Notes under the pieces: generated by a model
What the model was told of the DNA's origin: nothing
Seen by the model: the letters and a program-made list of their open reading frames with translations, nothing else
Databases searched by the model: none
Made by a program: the position numbers and the translations under genes
Part shown: piece after piece, positions 7,962 to 16,859 of the stretch
Position numbering within the stretch: position 1 is the first letter of the stretch
Layout of the letters: each line of letters opens with the position of its first letter
Assembly: GCA_002634385.1 (NCBI GenBank)
Contig: NSJL01000004.1
Location: 62,001-126,000, forward strand
Source of the DNA: Nitrospira sp.
Lineage (GTDB): Bacteria > Nitrospirota > Thermodesulfovibrionia > Thermodesulfovibrionales > Dissulfurispiraceae
Direction: 5' to 3'
Length of the DNA stretch: 64,000 nucleotides

Positions 7962-10388
7962 TTACACCTCTATCCTGAATTCCGCCCCCTCGGGGGTGTT
8001 TCTGACCGACAGCTTCCCTTCCATATTCTTCTCGATGATGTTTTTGGACATGTAGAGCCCGATACCTGTTCCTTTCCCCTGTTCCTTGGTGGTGAAGTAG
8101 GGGTTGAATATTTTCCCCATGATCTCTTTCTCTATCCCTCCGGCATTGTCCGCTATGGTCACCACCGATCTGCCGTCCTCGCGGAAGAGTGTTATGGTAA
8201 CACGGGGATTCCCGATTTTCCTCTCCAGCAGAATATCCTTTGCATTGTTGAGGATGTTCAGCACCACCTGTGCGTACTCGTTGGGGTACCCGGTTATCTC
8301 CACCTCGTCCCGCACCACCAGCTCGACATGAATGCTGTTGCTCCTGAAGCTTGCCTCCACAAAGGATAAGGACCGGAGGACCGTCTCCTTCAGGCTGAAA
8401 GGCTCCCTTTCCTTATTCGGCCGGAAGAAGTTCCTGAAATCATCGATGGTTTGAGACATGAGCCGGATCACCTGCATCCCCTCATCCACGCTCCTGTCAA
8501 GGTACTCCCTGTTCAGCTCGCCGTGCCGGTATGCGTGGCGGAGATCCTGGATGAGGAGGCCAAGGGTGTTGAGGGGCTGTCTCCATTGGTGGGCGATATT
8601 GCCGATCATCTCCCCCATGGCCGCCTGGCGGCTCTGCAGGAGCATCAGATGGTTCTTTGCCCGGCTCTCCGATACTGCTTCGATCACTTTCTGTTCGAGG
8701 GTCCTGTTCAACTCCTCAAGGAGGAACTGGTTATGTTTGAGCTCCTCATCGGACCGGGCGAGGTCCCCGATGCTCTTCTCCAGGTACTCGCTTTTGTAGA
8801 GGAGCTCGGCGGCCTTTTCCTGAAGCTCCTCCTCCATGCGCTTGCGCTCGACGACGTTTGTGAAGATTTCTCCTGCGATCTTGAGAAGGGTGATATCCCT
8901 CTCCTCCCACTTCCTCTCCTTCCGTATCGAGTCGAAACCGAGGAACCCCGCGAGGGTGCCGTGGGAAACCAGGGGTACGATGATGAATGATCTGACCCCA
9001 TGAAACGGAAAGGATTCCCGGTCGCCCGCGGTCCCGGGGGGGAGGTCCTCTATGCGGGGGACATGGATGGTTTCGAAGTGCTTGAGAGGCAGGAGCACGG
9101 GAAAGGAGTCGAAGGGCAATCCTTTCAGTCTTTCGATCCGGGACTCGATCTCCTCCGCGCACCATTCATAGACATTGTCCATGGTTCCGTCGCTGAAAAT
9201 CAGGAAAAGATAGCTCCGGTCGACACAATCGAATTCCCCTATCCTCCGCAGGGCATGCGTCATCATAGCGTCTATTTCGTCCGGCTCAACATTGATAAGC
9301 TTCCGGGCGGTATCGGCAATACACTTTTCGAACTCCACCTGAAAGTGCAGGGTTTTCTCTGCATGGGTACGCTTCGCCAGGGTGCGGGTGAAGGAGATGA
9401 AAATGAAAAGGAAGATTCCGCACGTGGCCGCGGCAAAGGCAATAACGAGATTTCTCTGCCGCACGAGCTTTCCGCTGCGGATCTCCAGCTGTCTGTCCAG
9501 GGAGACCGAAACAGCATCGTACAGCCGGAAACACTCCTTCAGGGCATTGGTCCCGGTGGAGAAATACTCCTCCGGCCGTATGGTGACCGAACCGGCATTG
9601 ATGAGTTTTTCATCGAGCAGCGACAGAAAGAAATGCACTGCCTCGCCGCTGTCCCGTGCATAGGGCTCGAGCTGTGCCGCAAGAGAGGGTCTCTTCTGGA
9701 TTGCCAGCTGTATATTGTGCTCCACTGCTTCCATGGAAGAGCGGATAAGGCCGGAATGCATGATGAGCTGCGCCCGGTCCGGCGGAGAGAGAGAGGAGTG
9801 GACCGCTGCGCTGACCCCCGCCGCCCTTGTCAGGCCAAGCCTTTCGGATGCCTGGGGGAGCCTGTCGATGATACTGTCTATCAGGTAGTACATGACGGGC
9901 TCGCTGTCGAGGATCAGGTTCGAGGACTCCCCCACATACGAAATCATATCGATGACATCCGTGATCAGGGTGGTATGTGCGGCAGTGCTCTCCGCGGGCC
10001 GCATTTCCGGCATCTTCTCTTTCAGGCCGGCCCATTTATTCTTTATCAGGATCCACCGTGCCGATGTTCCGAGGCGGTGCCCGATCTCCCGGTCCATTGC
10101 ACCCATTTCTTTGATGTCTTTCTCGATCTGCTGCTGCTTGATGAAGAGGTCCTCCTTGAAGGAGACTCCGTCTGTAAGGAAGGCGCTGGCCATGCCCCTG
10201 TGCTTCTGCAAGTCATCCAGAATACCTCTCAGGGACCCCACGTACCGGATGCCCAGTCTCTCTTTCCCGGTAAAATCGATCCATCGGTTGATCTCGTGCA
10301 GCTGAAGATAGATCAGGACAGTAAAGGGCAGCAGGAAGAAAAAAAGCAGTCCTGCAGGGCCGAGATATCTGCGTAGATCCTTTTTCAT
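7962..10388 (-). CDS. Membrane histidine kinase with helical periplasmic sensor and GAF domain
   Basis: An 808-residue sensor kinase. TM1 spans about 11-28. A mostly helical periplasmic domain of about 270 residues carries an HRGMAS motif, reminiscent of NIT-like sensors. TM2 lies near 305-325, followed by a GAF domain, a coiled coil, a HisKA-type box with H600 in AHQWRQPLN, and an HATPase with NNAKD, ADNAGGI and GTGIGLY. The ATG at 10388 is preceded by GGAA. The frame stays open to 10712, but that part overlaps the divergent nfu gene and looks non-coding. It heads the cluster with the GGDEF regulator and probably phosphorylates its receiver. The ligand is not identifiable. Confidence 0.9.
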   Translation of the reverse strand: MKKDLRRYLGPAGLLFFFLLPFTVLIYLQLHEINRWIDFTGKERLGIRYVGSLRGILDDLQKHRGMASAFLTDGVSFKEDLFIKQQQIEKDIKEMGAMDREIGHRLGTSARWILIKNKWAGLKEKMPEMRPAESTAAHTTLITDVIDMISYVGESSNLILDSEPVMYYLIDSIIDRLPQASERLGLTRAAGVSAAVHSSLSPPDRAQLIMHSGLIRSSMEAVEHNIQLAIQKRPSLAAQLEPYARDSGEAVHFFLSLLDEKLINAGSVTIRPEEYFSTGTNALKECFRLYDAVSVSLDRQLEIRSGKLVRQRNLVIAFAAATCGIFLFIFISFTRTLAKRTHAEKTLHFQVEFEKCIADTARKLINVEPDEIDAMMTHALRRIGEFDCVDRSYLFLIFSDGTMDNVYEWCAEEIESRIERLKGLPFDSFPVLLPLKHFETIHVPRIEDLPPGTAGDRESFPFHGVRSFIIVPLVSHGTLAGFLGFDSIRKERKWEERDITLLKIAGEIFTNVVERKRMEEELQEKAAELLYKSEYLEKSIGDLARSDEELKHNQFLLEELNRTLEQKVIEAVSESRAKNHLMLLQSRQAAMGEMIGNIAHQWRQPLNTLGLLIQDLRHAYRHGELNREYLDRSVDEGMQVIRLMSQTIDDFRNFFRPNKEREPFSLKETVLRSLSFVEASFRSNSIHVELVVRDEVEITGYPNEYAQVVLNILNNAKDILLERKIGNPRVTITLFREDGRSVVTIADNAGGIEKEIMGKIFNPYFTTKEQGKGTGIGLYMSKNIIEKNMEGKLSVRNTPEGAEFRIEV

Positions 10389-10574
10389 GACTTTCCCTGT
10401 TCCGGCGAGGTTTCTGCCGCCGGATGCAACATACTGTATATAATAACTCTTTACGGCGGAGATATGATACATGTCATTGCCCCCTTTCCCCTGACTTTGG
10501 TATTGTACTAATTGGGTATGTGTTAATCCAGAGAAGAGGCCGGATATGCCGGAAGCGGCGAAAAGGAGGTTTTC

Positions 10575-10802
10575 ATGGTAGACAGGACGAAGGTGGAAGA
10601 GGTAATAAACAGGATACGTCCCGCGCTCCAGCGGGACAGGGGCGATGTGGAACTGGTGGAGATTACGGAAGAGAACGTGGTAAAGGTGAGGCTCAAAGGG
10701 GCCTGCGGTCATTGCCCCATGTCCATGATGACCCTGAAAGCGGGCATCGAAGCGGAAATGAAAAAGGTGATCCCCGACGTGAAGGCGGTGGAGTCCGTAT
10801 AG
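10575..10802 (+). CDS. NifU C-terminal domain protein (Nfu-type Fe-S carrier), copy 1
   Basis: A 75-residue stand-alone NifU-C domain with the paired cysteines CGHCP near residue 43 that bind a transferable iron-sulfur cluster between two subunits. A good ribosome site, AAGGAGG, lies 8 bases before the ATG. It is divergent from the kinase gene and overlaps the GTG of the PAS-HD-GYP gene by one base. A second copy is at 13095; both share the KGACG.CPMS core, so they are paralogues. Its position before a signalling gene is unusual for an Fe-S assembly factor and may just reflect shared transcription. Confidence 0.93.
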   Translation: MVDRTKVEEVINRIRPALQRDRGDVELVEITEENVVKVRLKGACGHCPMSMMTLKAGIEAEMKKVIPDVKAVESV

Positions 10803-11842
10803 TGCGTTCTGCCCTGCCCCTCAGAATAGTACACCCTGCGGAACGAAACAGGGAGAGTACCGTTCCGGAGGGCAGGGGTGTCTCTTCTCCTCCCCGGCTC
10901 GAATCGCTGGACGAGGAGATGCTTGATGCCATTCCCCTGGGCATCGATATTGTTGATAAGGACCTGAACATTATCTACCTCAATGAGACGATGGCCCGGA
11001 AGGTGGGCAGGAATGCGGTAGGGGAGAAGTGCTACCGGGTGTACAGGGATGACCAGACCCGGTGTTCCTGCTGCCCCCTAAGGAATCGCCTGCATGCGTC
11101 GGAAGGCAATGTTGTCGTGACCGAGAAAGTTATGGGCGGGAGATGCTACAAGATCACCCACCGCGCTATCCATTTCCGGGGACAGGAAGCGATCCTGGAG
11201 GTGTTCGAGGATATCACCGATATCAGGCGGGCGGAGAGCTGCCTGAAGCAGAGCTTCGAGAAGCTGCAGCGGGCGTTGGAGGGAACGGTGAGCGCCCTTG
11301 CCGCCACGGTGGAGACCAGAGACCCCTATACGGCGGGACACCAGCAGCGGGTTGCCCGTCTGGCACATGCGGTGGGAAAGGAGATGGGATTTTCCTTCTG
11401 CCAGGTGAACGGGATACGGGTTGCGGGGATTCTTCATGACCTGGGAAAGATCTACGTGCCCGCGGAAATCCTCAGCAAGCCCGGCAGACTGACGGAGGCC
11501 GAATTCAACCTGATCAAGACGCACCCGCAGGTGGGATACGAAATACTGAAAAATATCGAGTTTGAGTGGTCTGTCGCCGAAATTGTCCTGCAGCACCATG
11601 AAAGAATGGACGGTACGGGGTATCCCCTTGGCCTTGCGGGGGAGCAGATCCTCATGGAAGCGAGGATTATTGCGGTGGCTGATGTGGTCGAGACCATCCA
11701 TTCCCACCGTCCATACCGGCCTGCGGTGGGAATTGAAAAGGCGCTGGAAGAGATTGAAAGGAACAGGGTGACCAAGTACGACCCCGATGTCGTGGATGCC
11801 TGCCTCCGGCTCTTCCAGAAGGAAGGGTTCGTTTTCTCCTAG
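10802..11842 (+). CDS. PAS domain HD-GYP phosphodiesterase (cyclic di-GMP hydrolase)
   Basis: About 346 residues from a GTG at 10802, which shares its first base with the nfu stop; an ATG at 10919 is an alternative start. A PAS domain (about 40-135) contains an unusual cysteine cluster, CSCCPLRN. A helical linker follows, then an HD-GYP domain with HDLGK, HPQVGYEIL and the diagnostic HHERMDGTGYP. These metal-binding motifs are intact, so it should hydrolyse cyclic di-GMP. It lies opposite the cyclase cluster at 6687, giving synthesis and breakdown in one locus. The cysteines in the PAS domain could bind a metal or a redox cofactor; that part is inference. Confidence 0.88.
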   Translation: MRSALPLRIVHPAERNRESTVPEGRGVSSPPRLESLDEEMLDAIPLGIDIVDKDLNIIYLNETMARKVGRNAVGEKCYRVYRDDQTRCSCCPLRNRLHASEGNVVVTEKVMGGRCYKITHRAIHFRGQEAILEVFEDITDIRRAESCLKQSFEKLQRALEGTVSALAATVETRDPYTAGHQQRVARLAHAVGKEMGFSFCQVNGIRVAGILHDLGKIYVPAEILSKPGRLTEAEFNLIKTHPQVGYEILKNIEFEWSVAEIVLQHHERMDGTGYPLGLAGEQILMEARIIAVADVVETIHSHRPYRPAVGIEKALEEIERNRVTKYDPDVVDACLRLFQKEGFVFS

Positions 11843-11870
11843 GGTGGTGTTTCAAAAGGTCTCACTCTTT

Positions 11871-11947
11871 GTCATTGGAGCGCAGCGCGGCAATCTCTGC
11901 GCTTCAACAACGGGATTGCTTCAGGATACGGCCCTTCGCAATGACAG
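11871..11947. repeat. Dispersed palindromic repeat, family A, copy 1
   Basis: GTCATTGGAGCGCAGCGCGG at the left and GGGATTGCTTCAGG followed by TTCGCAATGACAG at the right form an imperfect palindrome. The right half recurs at 48921-48958. This resembles the intergenic GTCATTGCGAGCG...CGCAATGAC elements common in many bacterial genomes. It sits between the HD-GYP gene and a convergent cupin gene. Confidence 0.7.
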
Positions 11948-11987
11948 ACATATTGCAGTTATTTATGAAACACTACCCCTGATCAGT

Positions 11988-12326
11988 TCAGGATCTGAGC
12001 ATCACCAGGAGCATTTTGAATTTCTTCAGGGCTTTCAGCGCGTGGGGCTGGTTGGCCGGCATAATGATCATTTCGCCGTTTCCCACGCGGTACGGAGTCC
12101 CCGAAATGGTGATCTCCGCCTCGCCGTCGAGAATGTAGGCAAAAGCGTCAAAGGGGGCTGTGTGCTCGCTGAGCTCCTGCCCCTCGTCGAAGGCGAACAG
12201 CGTGATCGTTCCCGCGTCCTTTCTCAGTATCTCCCTGCTCACCACGGATTGTCCCTGGTACAGAATTGAATTCGCCAGCGGGATACCCCGTACTTTGCCC
12301 GTTTCTTCCCCTCTCTGCGTTATCAT
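11988..12326 (-). CDS. Small cupin-domain protein
   Basis: A 112-residue single-domain cupin. Motif 1 remnants (EGQELSEHTAPFDAFAYILDGEAE) and motif 2 (GEMIIMPANQPHALKA) are both visible; the histidines of SEHT and QPHA are candidate metal ligands. The chosen ATG at 12326 has a strong GGAGG six bases upstream; an in-frame ATG at 12353 lacks one. Such small cupins can be metal-dependent enzymes or ligand sensors, and nothing here narrows that. It is monocistronic, facing the HD-GYP gene across the family A repeat. Confidence 0.85.
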   Translation of the reverse strand: MITQRGEETGKVRGIPLANSILYQGQSVVSREILRKDAGTITLFAFDEGQELSEHTAPFDAFAYILDGEAEITISGTPYRVGNGEMIIMPANQPHALKALKKFKMLLVMLRS

Positions 12327-12440
12327 GGTTGTCCTCCGTGATGCAGCATTCATGCTGTAGACTGCCTGCAGGCGGGAGGCCTGCGCTCTCTATATAAATA
12401 CTATCCCATGACTCCGCACAAGGCAAGGTGAGGGAAAGAG

Positions 12441-12866
12441 CTACTTCCTGAAGGTCTGATGGCACTGTACACACCCGTCAAGAAGTCTTTTTGTCAGGGA
12501 GAGCATTTCCTTCCGGTCATTCCGGTGCGCTCCCTCGGCCAGCTTTTCGAGGGTTTGGTGAAACTCCTTGTCCATGGCCACAAATTCATTTATCCGGTGG
12601 GCGTTTTTGGGAATGACCACAGACCCCGCGTGGACCCCTTTGTGGGTCTTTTCCATGGTGCCATGCATCGAGTGCAGCGCCTTGTGGACCCTTTCCCCGT
12701 CTCCCAGTGCCACGGCGGAGACCACCTCACGGAACGCGGTGTCGAGGAGGAGCATCTCCTCCATCAAAGGATTGGGACCGGAGTGGTCATGCCCGGCGGA
12801 CGACGGGACCGGGAGCAGCATGCCGAAGAAAGTGATACACAATACAATAATCCATCTTTTTTTCAT
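12441..12866 (-). CDS. Periplasmic c-type cytochrome, cytochrome c'-like
   Basis: 141 residues. The ATG at 12866 is preceded by GGAGGG four bases away; an open extension to 12956 has no ribosome site. A signal peptide (MKKRW start, hydrophobic to about 22, SSA cleavage) is followed by a helical domain. A single haem-binding CVQCH lies six residues from the C-terminus, the position typical of four-helix cytochrome c'-like proteins. A methionine/histidine-rich middle may provide the other ligand. It is probably a periplasmic electron carrier or gas-binding haem protein. No obvious redox partner sits beside it. Confidence 0.83.
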   Translation of the reverse strand: MKKRWIIVLCITFFGMLLPVPSSAGHDHSGPNPLMEEMLLLDTAFREVVSAVALGDGERVHKALHSMHGTMEKTHKGVHAGSVVIPKNAHRINEFVAMDKEFHQTLEKLAEGAHRNDRKEMLSLTKRLLDGCVQCHQTFRK

Positions 12867-13008
12867 CAGACCCTCCATTTTTCGGTTTTCTCTCCGATTC
12901 AGTATATAAATATAACGATGCGTAGTGTATAGTACTATAGTATAGTTTCTCCGCACCGGCTTTATGCATGGTGAAGATCATGTGTTTGCCGGGGGGATGC
13001 TTTTGCTC

Positions 13009-13037
13009 TTGATAAATTATAGGGCATTGGCTATATT
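13009..13037 (+). promoter_or_regulatory. Sigma-70-type promoter for nfu copy 2
   Basis: TTGATA (13009-13014) and TATATT (13032-13037) are separated by exactly 17 bases. Initiation near 13044 would give a leader of about 50 bases before the ATG at 13095, which has GGGAGG upstream. No other gene lies in the 228-base gap to the divergent cytochrome gene. Confidence 0.7.
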
Positions 13038-13094
13038 TAGAAGAAAGATGTCCCCTTTTCTCATAATTTTCAGGGGTATTCGAGGGAGGCTCCC

Positions 13095-13319
13095 ATGGTA
13101 GCAAAGGAAAGAGTGGAAGAGGTTCTGAAAAAGATCAGGCCCGGCCTCGAGTCCGAGGGGGGAGATATTGAATTGATAGAGGTAAAAGATGATATAGTAT
13201 ACGTAAAATTGAAAGGGGCGTGCGGCACCTGCCCCATGTCCACCCTGACCATGAAGAACTGGGTGGAAGCGACCATGAAGAGAGAGATACCGGAGGTCAA
13301 GGCTGTTCAGGCGGCATGA
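13095..13319 (+). CDS. NifU C-terminal domain protein (Nfu-type Fe-S carrier), copy 2
   Basis: 74 residues, a paralogue of the protein at 10575, with CGTCP as the cluster-binding pair in a KGACGTCPMS core. The two share most of their length, and differ mainly in charge near the N-terminus and the last helix. It should donate or store an iron-sulfur cluster for apo-enzymes such as the ferredoxin oxidoreductases in this window. Its TGA overlaps the ATG of the amidase gene (ATGA), so a cell-wall amidase is translated from the same message. GGGAGG sits six to seven bases before the ATG. Confidence 0.93.
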   Translation: MVAKERVEEVLKKIRPGLESEGGDIELIEVKDDIVYVKLKGACGTCPMSTLTMKNWVEATMKREIPEVKAVQAA

Positions 13320-14665
13320 ATAATTCAGCGGAGAGAGGAAGTACGGCAGAGGACAGAGGACCGGAAGGCAGCGGGATGCCCTTCCCCGCATCGCTTTTTC
13401 AGTATCTCTTTTTCCTTTATTTTCTGTTGCTCCCCCTTCCGGGGGGAGCCGACGATATCATCGAAGTAAAGGGCCTGCGCCACTGGTCCACTGCAGAGTA
13501 TGCCCGGGTTGTCATTGACCTTTCGGGTCCTGCCGAGTTTACCAAGGGAAGCCTCTCGAACCCCGAAAGACTCTTTTTCGACCTCAAGAGTGCGAGAGTG
13601 GCGAAGGATGCGCAAAAGAGCCTCTCCGTCAACGGTCCCCTGCTGAAGACAGTCAGGGTGGGCCAGTTCACTGCACAGGTGGTACGAATTGTCTTCGATC
13701 TCAGCGCAGGCGATTACGACTATAAGGTTTTCAACCTGGAGGACCCCGCGCGTCTTGTAGTGGATATCTCCCCGAAAGGGGGGGAGAGCCCGAAACAGGA
13801 GGGAAAGCCCGAAGCGAAAGTGGACACCAGGTCCGACATGAAGGACAGCGGGAAAGAGGGGAGCCCCGAGGCGAAGACAGAGGCCCGGCTGCTCCAGAGG
13901 AGGGTGGTCATCGACGCCGGACACGGCGGGCATGATCCCGGGGCGGTGGGACCGAGCGGGCTTTTCGAAAAGAATGTGGTGCTGGATATAGCGCTCAAGG
14001 TACGGGACGCCATACGAAAGGAGCACCCCGAGTATGAGGTCGTGCTTACGCGGGACAGGGATATCTTCATTCCCCTCGAGGAGAGGGCGGCGATCGCCAA
14101 CAAAAATAAGGCGGATTTCTTCGTTTCGATTCATGCCAATGCGAGCCCGAACCGGAAGGCACGGGGTATCGAGACGTATCTCCTGAACTGGACGAACGAC
14201 GAGGAGGCGATGAAGGTGGCGGCCCGCGAGAACGCCATCTCTCTGAAAAAGATGAAGCAGGTGCAGGGAGAGCTGGGAGTTATCCTCGCCTCGCTGGAAC
14301 GGGAGAGCAAGAGGGAGGACTCGGTAAAGCTTGCCGGAACCATCCATCATTCGCTGGTATCCTCCCTCCGGCCCCTCTATCCCAGAATGATCGATCTGGG
14401 AGTGAAGCAGGCGCTTTTCTATGTCCTGGTGGGGGCGGAGATGCCTTCGGCCCTTGTGGAGGTGGCTTTCATCAGCAATCCCGAGGAGGAAAAGCTGCTG
14501 GAGGACCCGTCGTACCGCCAGAGAGTCGCTGCATCCATCGCTTCCGGGATCCATGGATATTTCACGTCCGCGCCCCCGGTGCAAAGGACAGTGAATACTG
14601 CGGTGCCGTCCGGTGCCGGAGGGTACACAACAAAGCCGGTCCAATACTCCCGCAGCGCAAGGTAA
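13316..14665 (+). CDS. N-acetylmuramoyl-L-alanine amidase with AMIN domain
   Basis: About 449 residues. The short N-terminal region has a hydrophobic segment (about 25-42) that serves as signal or anchor. An AMIN domain (about 45-145) for envelope targeting is followed by a charged linker and an Amidase_3 zinc domain (about 195-425). Zinc and catalytic motifs are IDAGHGGHDPGA, SIHANAS and ALVEVAFISNPEEE. It cleaves the amide between MurNAc and the stem peptide during cell separation or turnover. The ATG at 13316 overlaps the nfu stop; a methionine 20 residues later (MPFPASLF) could be the true start of the signal peptide. AmiC is the nearest named model. Confidence 0.92.
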   Translation: MNNSAERGSTAEDRGPEGSGMPFPASLFQYLFFLYFLLLPLPGGADDIIEVKGLRHWSTAEYARVVIDLSGPAEFTKGSLSNPERLFFDLKSARVAKDAQKSLSVNGPLLKTVRVGQFTAQVVRIVFDLSAGDYDYKVFNLEDPARLVVDISPKGGESPKQEGKPEAKVDTRSDMKDSGKEGSPEAKTEARLLQRRVVIDAGHGGHDPGAVGPSGLFEKNVVLDIALKVRDAIRKEHPEYEVVLTRDRDIFIPLEERAAIANKNKADFFVSIHANASPNRKARGIETYLLNWTNDEEAMKVAARENAISLKKMKQVQGELGVILASLERESKREDSVKLAGTIHHSLVSSLRPLYPRMIDLGVKQALFYVLVGAEMPSALVEVAFISNPEEEKLLEDPSYRQRVAASIASGIHGYFTSAPPVQRTVNTAVPSGAGGYTTKPVQYSRSAR

Positions 14666-14669
14666 GCAG

Positions 14670-15281
14670 GTGTCTTCCGGCATACTGCTTCTCCTCTATA
14701 CTCTCTTCGCCGCGACGGTGTTCCTTGTAAGGGAACTCTCCGTCCATGCCGCTTTGTCCGCGGGGATCGTCTTCGCCCTCCTCTTCATTCCCTTCCGGAA
14801 GGTCAGGGGGGGGATAGTGCCCATCCTTTTTTTCCTGGGCTTTACTTTTCTCAGCAATGTCTTTTACCGGACGGGGGAAGTGCTCCTCCACATCGGCCCC
14901 GTACGGGTTACGGATGAGGGCCTGCGCCTTGCCCTGCTCCGAACGGTACGGGTATTCGAAATGGTGTATGCGGCAAAAGTACTGGCTGCGGTTGTTCCCC
15001 TCGACGCTATGCTGGCATCCCTGAAGAGGATCCTGGCGCCCCTGGAACGTATCGGGGTGCCGGTCCACGATTTTTTCACCGTAACCGCCCTGACCCTGAA
15101 GTGCTTTCCGGTGCTTGCGCAGAGACTCAGGGAGGAGTACCGGAAGGGAGGGGAGAAGGGGGATGCGGGCGGACCCGGGGAGAGGATACGCAGAGGGGTG
15201 TCCTTTCTTGTTCCCCTGTTCGCGGAGAGCATGCGGGACCCGGAGGGCTTTTTTTCCCGCCAGGAGAACCGGATGCAATGA
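14670..15281 (+). CDS. EcfT/CbiQ-like energy-coupling transmembrane protein, orphan
   Basis: About 203 residues from GTG 14670, four bases after the amidase stop; a GTG at 14613 would overlap the amidase. Four to five hydrophobic helices lie in the first 100 residues. A cytoplasmic helical part follows, resembling the coupling helices of ECF-type T components (a basic stretch around LAQRLREEYRK). No ATPase or substrate-binding partner gene is adjacent, so either partners lie elsewhere or it has another role. The flanking amidase and D-aminoacylase genes hint at a cell-wall or nutrient context. The family assignment is moderate and the start is uncertain. Confidence 0.65.
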   Translation: MSSGILLLLYTLFAATVFLVRELSVHAALSAGIVFALLFIPFRKVRGGIVPILFFLGFTFLSNVFYRTGEVLLHIGPVRVTDEGLRLALLRTVRVFEMVYAAKVLAAVVPLDAMLASLKRILAPLERIGVPVHDFFTVTALTLKCFPVLAQRLREEYRKGGEKGDAGGPGERIRRGVSFLVPLFAESMRDPEGFFSRQENRMQ

Positions 15282-15296
15282 GACAGGGGGAGAGCG

Positions 15297-16859
15297 GTGC
15301 TTGATTTTCTCATAAAGGGCGGGGTCGTAGTGGAGGGGAGCGGCAAAGAGCCTGTCGAAACCAATGTCGGAATTGCGGGGGACAGGATTGTTCATATCGG
15401 CGCAGAATCCCCCCCGGCGAGGACGGTCATTGATGCGAAGGGGCTTGTGGTTTCCCCCGGCTTTATTGATACCCATGCCCATTCCGAGTTCACCCTGCTT
15501 GCAGACGGCAGGGCGGAGGGAAAGCTCTCGCAGGGGGTAACGGCCGAAGTGAACGGCAATTGCGGTTTGTCCGCGGCTCCATTGTACGGAGAGGCTTTCG
15601 CACACCGGGAGAAGGACTGTGAAGAGCTGGGAATAGGGGAGAGGTGGTCAACTTTCCGTGACTATTTCTTTCTTCTGGAAAAAAAGGGAATCGCCCTGAA
15701 TTTCTGCACGTTGTGCGGCCATGGGAATATCAGGGCCTCGGTAATAGGGTATCGGGACCTTCCGCCCGGTCCGGAGGCCATGGAAGAGATGCGGCAATTG
15801 CTGCGGGGGGCGATGGAGCAGGGGGCCCGGGGGCTTTCCACCGGGCTCATCTATCCTCCCGGCGTCTATTCCCGGACGGAAGAGCTCGTGGAGCTTTCGC
15901 GGGTGCTGGCGGGTACTGCCGGCATCTATGCCTCCCATATGAGGAGCGAGGGGGATGCCCTCCTCGAATCCATCGGGGAAGTGATCCGTATCGGAAGGGA
16001 GGCAGGGGTACGTGTCCATATATCCCATGTAAAGACCTCCGGCGAGAAGAACTGGGGGAAGGCGGAAGAGGCAATCGGCCTCATCGAGCAGGGGAGGTCC
16101 TCGGGGGTCGCTGTCACCTGTGACCGGTATCCCTATGTGGCGGCAAGCACCGACCTCGATACGGTCCTGCCCTCCTGGGTCTATGAGGGAGGGGCTGAGG
16201 AAGAGGTGAAACGTCTCAGGGACCCGGAGACTGCGGCAAGGATCAGGAAAGAGCTCGCCGTAAAAGACGACGCGTACTGGAAAGGGGTATACCTTTCCTC
16301 TGTCGTATGCCCGGAAAATAAATGGATGGAGGGGGAGAGCCTGTTTGCCGTCGCGGAGAGGGAAGGGAAGAGCCCGCTGGACACGCTGTTCTCTCTCCTC
16401 ATTGCCGAGCGTGTCAGGACCGGTGCGATTTTCTTCTCCATGAGCGAGGACAACCTGAGGAAGTTCCTTTCCCTGTCCTACACCATGATCGGCTCCGACA
16501 GCGCGGTGCGCTCCTTCTCCGGACCTACCTGCAGCGGGAAGCCCCATCCCCGGGGCTTCGGGAGCTTCCCCCGGTTTGTCGGGCGCTATGTCCGGGAGGA
16601 AAGGCTCATGGGACTTCCGGAGGCGATACGCAGGATCACCGGACTCCCCGCGCAGACTTTCGGGCTGCGGGAGAGGGGAGTGCTCAGGGAGGGCTTTTTC
16701 GCCGATATTACCGTCTTCGACTACGGGAGAATCATTGATACCGCGACGTTCAAGGACCCTTTCAGAAAGGCCGAAGGCATTCGCTTCGTCTTTGTGAACG
16801 GCATTCCTGCCGTAGAAGAGGGGGAATTCACCGGGTCCCGTTCCGGGAGGGTCCTGTGA
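15297..16859 (+). CDS. N-acyl-D-amino-acid deacylase (D-aminoacylase family amidohydrolase)
   Basis: A 520-residue amidohydrolase. The N-terminal beta-sandwich strand (DFLIKGGVVVEGSG) leads to the metal site DTHAHSEFTLL near 58. A family cysteine lies in NGNCGLSA, followed by IYASHMRSEGD, RVHISHVKTSG and the late IGSDS. The end ADITVFDYGRI is typical of the family. It hydrolyses N-acyl-D-amino acids to free D-amino acids and is cytoplasmic, with no signal peptide. GTG 15297 has AGGGGGAG upstream. It overlaps the next gene by 4 bases. Next to a muramyl amidase and a C26 peptidase, it may help reclaim D-amino acids from peptidoglycan. Confidence 0.92.
   Translation: MLDFLIKGGVVVEGSGKEPVETNVGIAGDRIVHIGAESPPARTVIDAKGLVVSPGFIDTHAHSEFTLLADGRAEGKLSQGVTAEVNGNCGLSAAPLYGEAFAHREKDCEELGIGERWSTFRDYFFLLEKKGIALNFCTLCGHGNIRASVIGYRDLPPGPEAMEEMRQLLRGAMEQGARGLSTGLIYPPGVYSRTEELVELSRVLAGTAGIYASHMRSEGDALLESIGEVIRIGREAGVRVHISHVKTSGEKNWGKAEEAIGLIEQGRSSGVAVTCDRYPYVAASTDLDTVLPSWVYEGGAEEEVKRLRDPETAARIRKELAVKDDAYWKGVYLSSVVCPENKWMEGESLFAVAEREGKSPLDTLFSLLIAERVRTGAIFFSMSEDNLRKFLSLSYTMIGSDSAVRSFSGPTCSGKPHPRGFGSFPRFVGRYVREERLMGLPEAIRRITGLPAQTFGLRERGVLREGFFADITVFDYGRIIDTATFKDPFRKAEGIRFVFVNGIPAVEEGEFTGSRSGRVL

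Noticed and set aside
7386..8369. Plus-strand open frame of 327 codons
   Set aside because: It runs antisense to the kinase and GGDEF genes, which have clear domains on the other strand; it has no recognisable content.
10389..10712. 108-codon N-terminal extension of the histidine kinase frame
   Set aside because: It overlaps the divergent nfu gene, has no membrane or domain features, and ATG 10388 has a ribosome site before a proper transmembrane helix.
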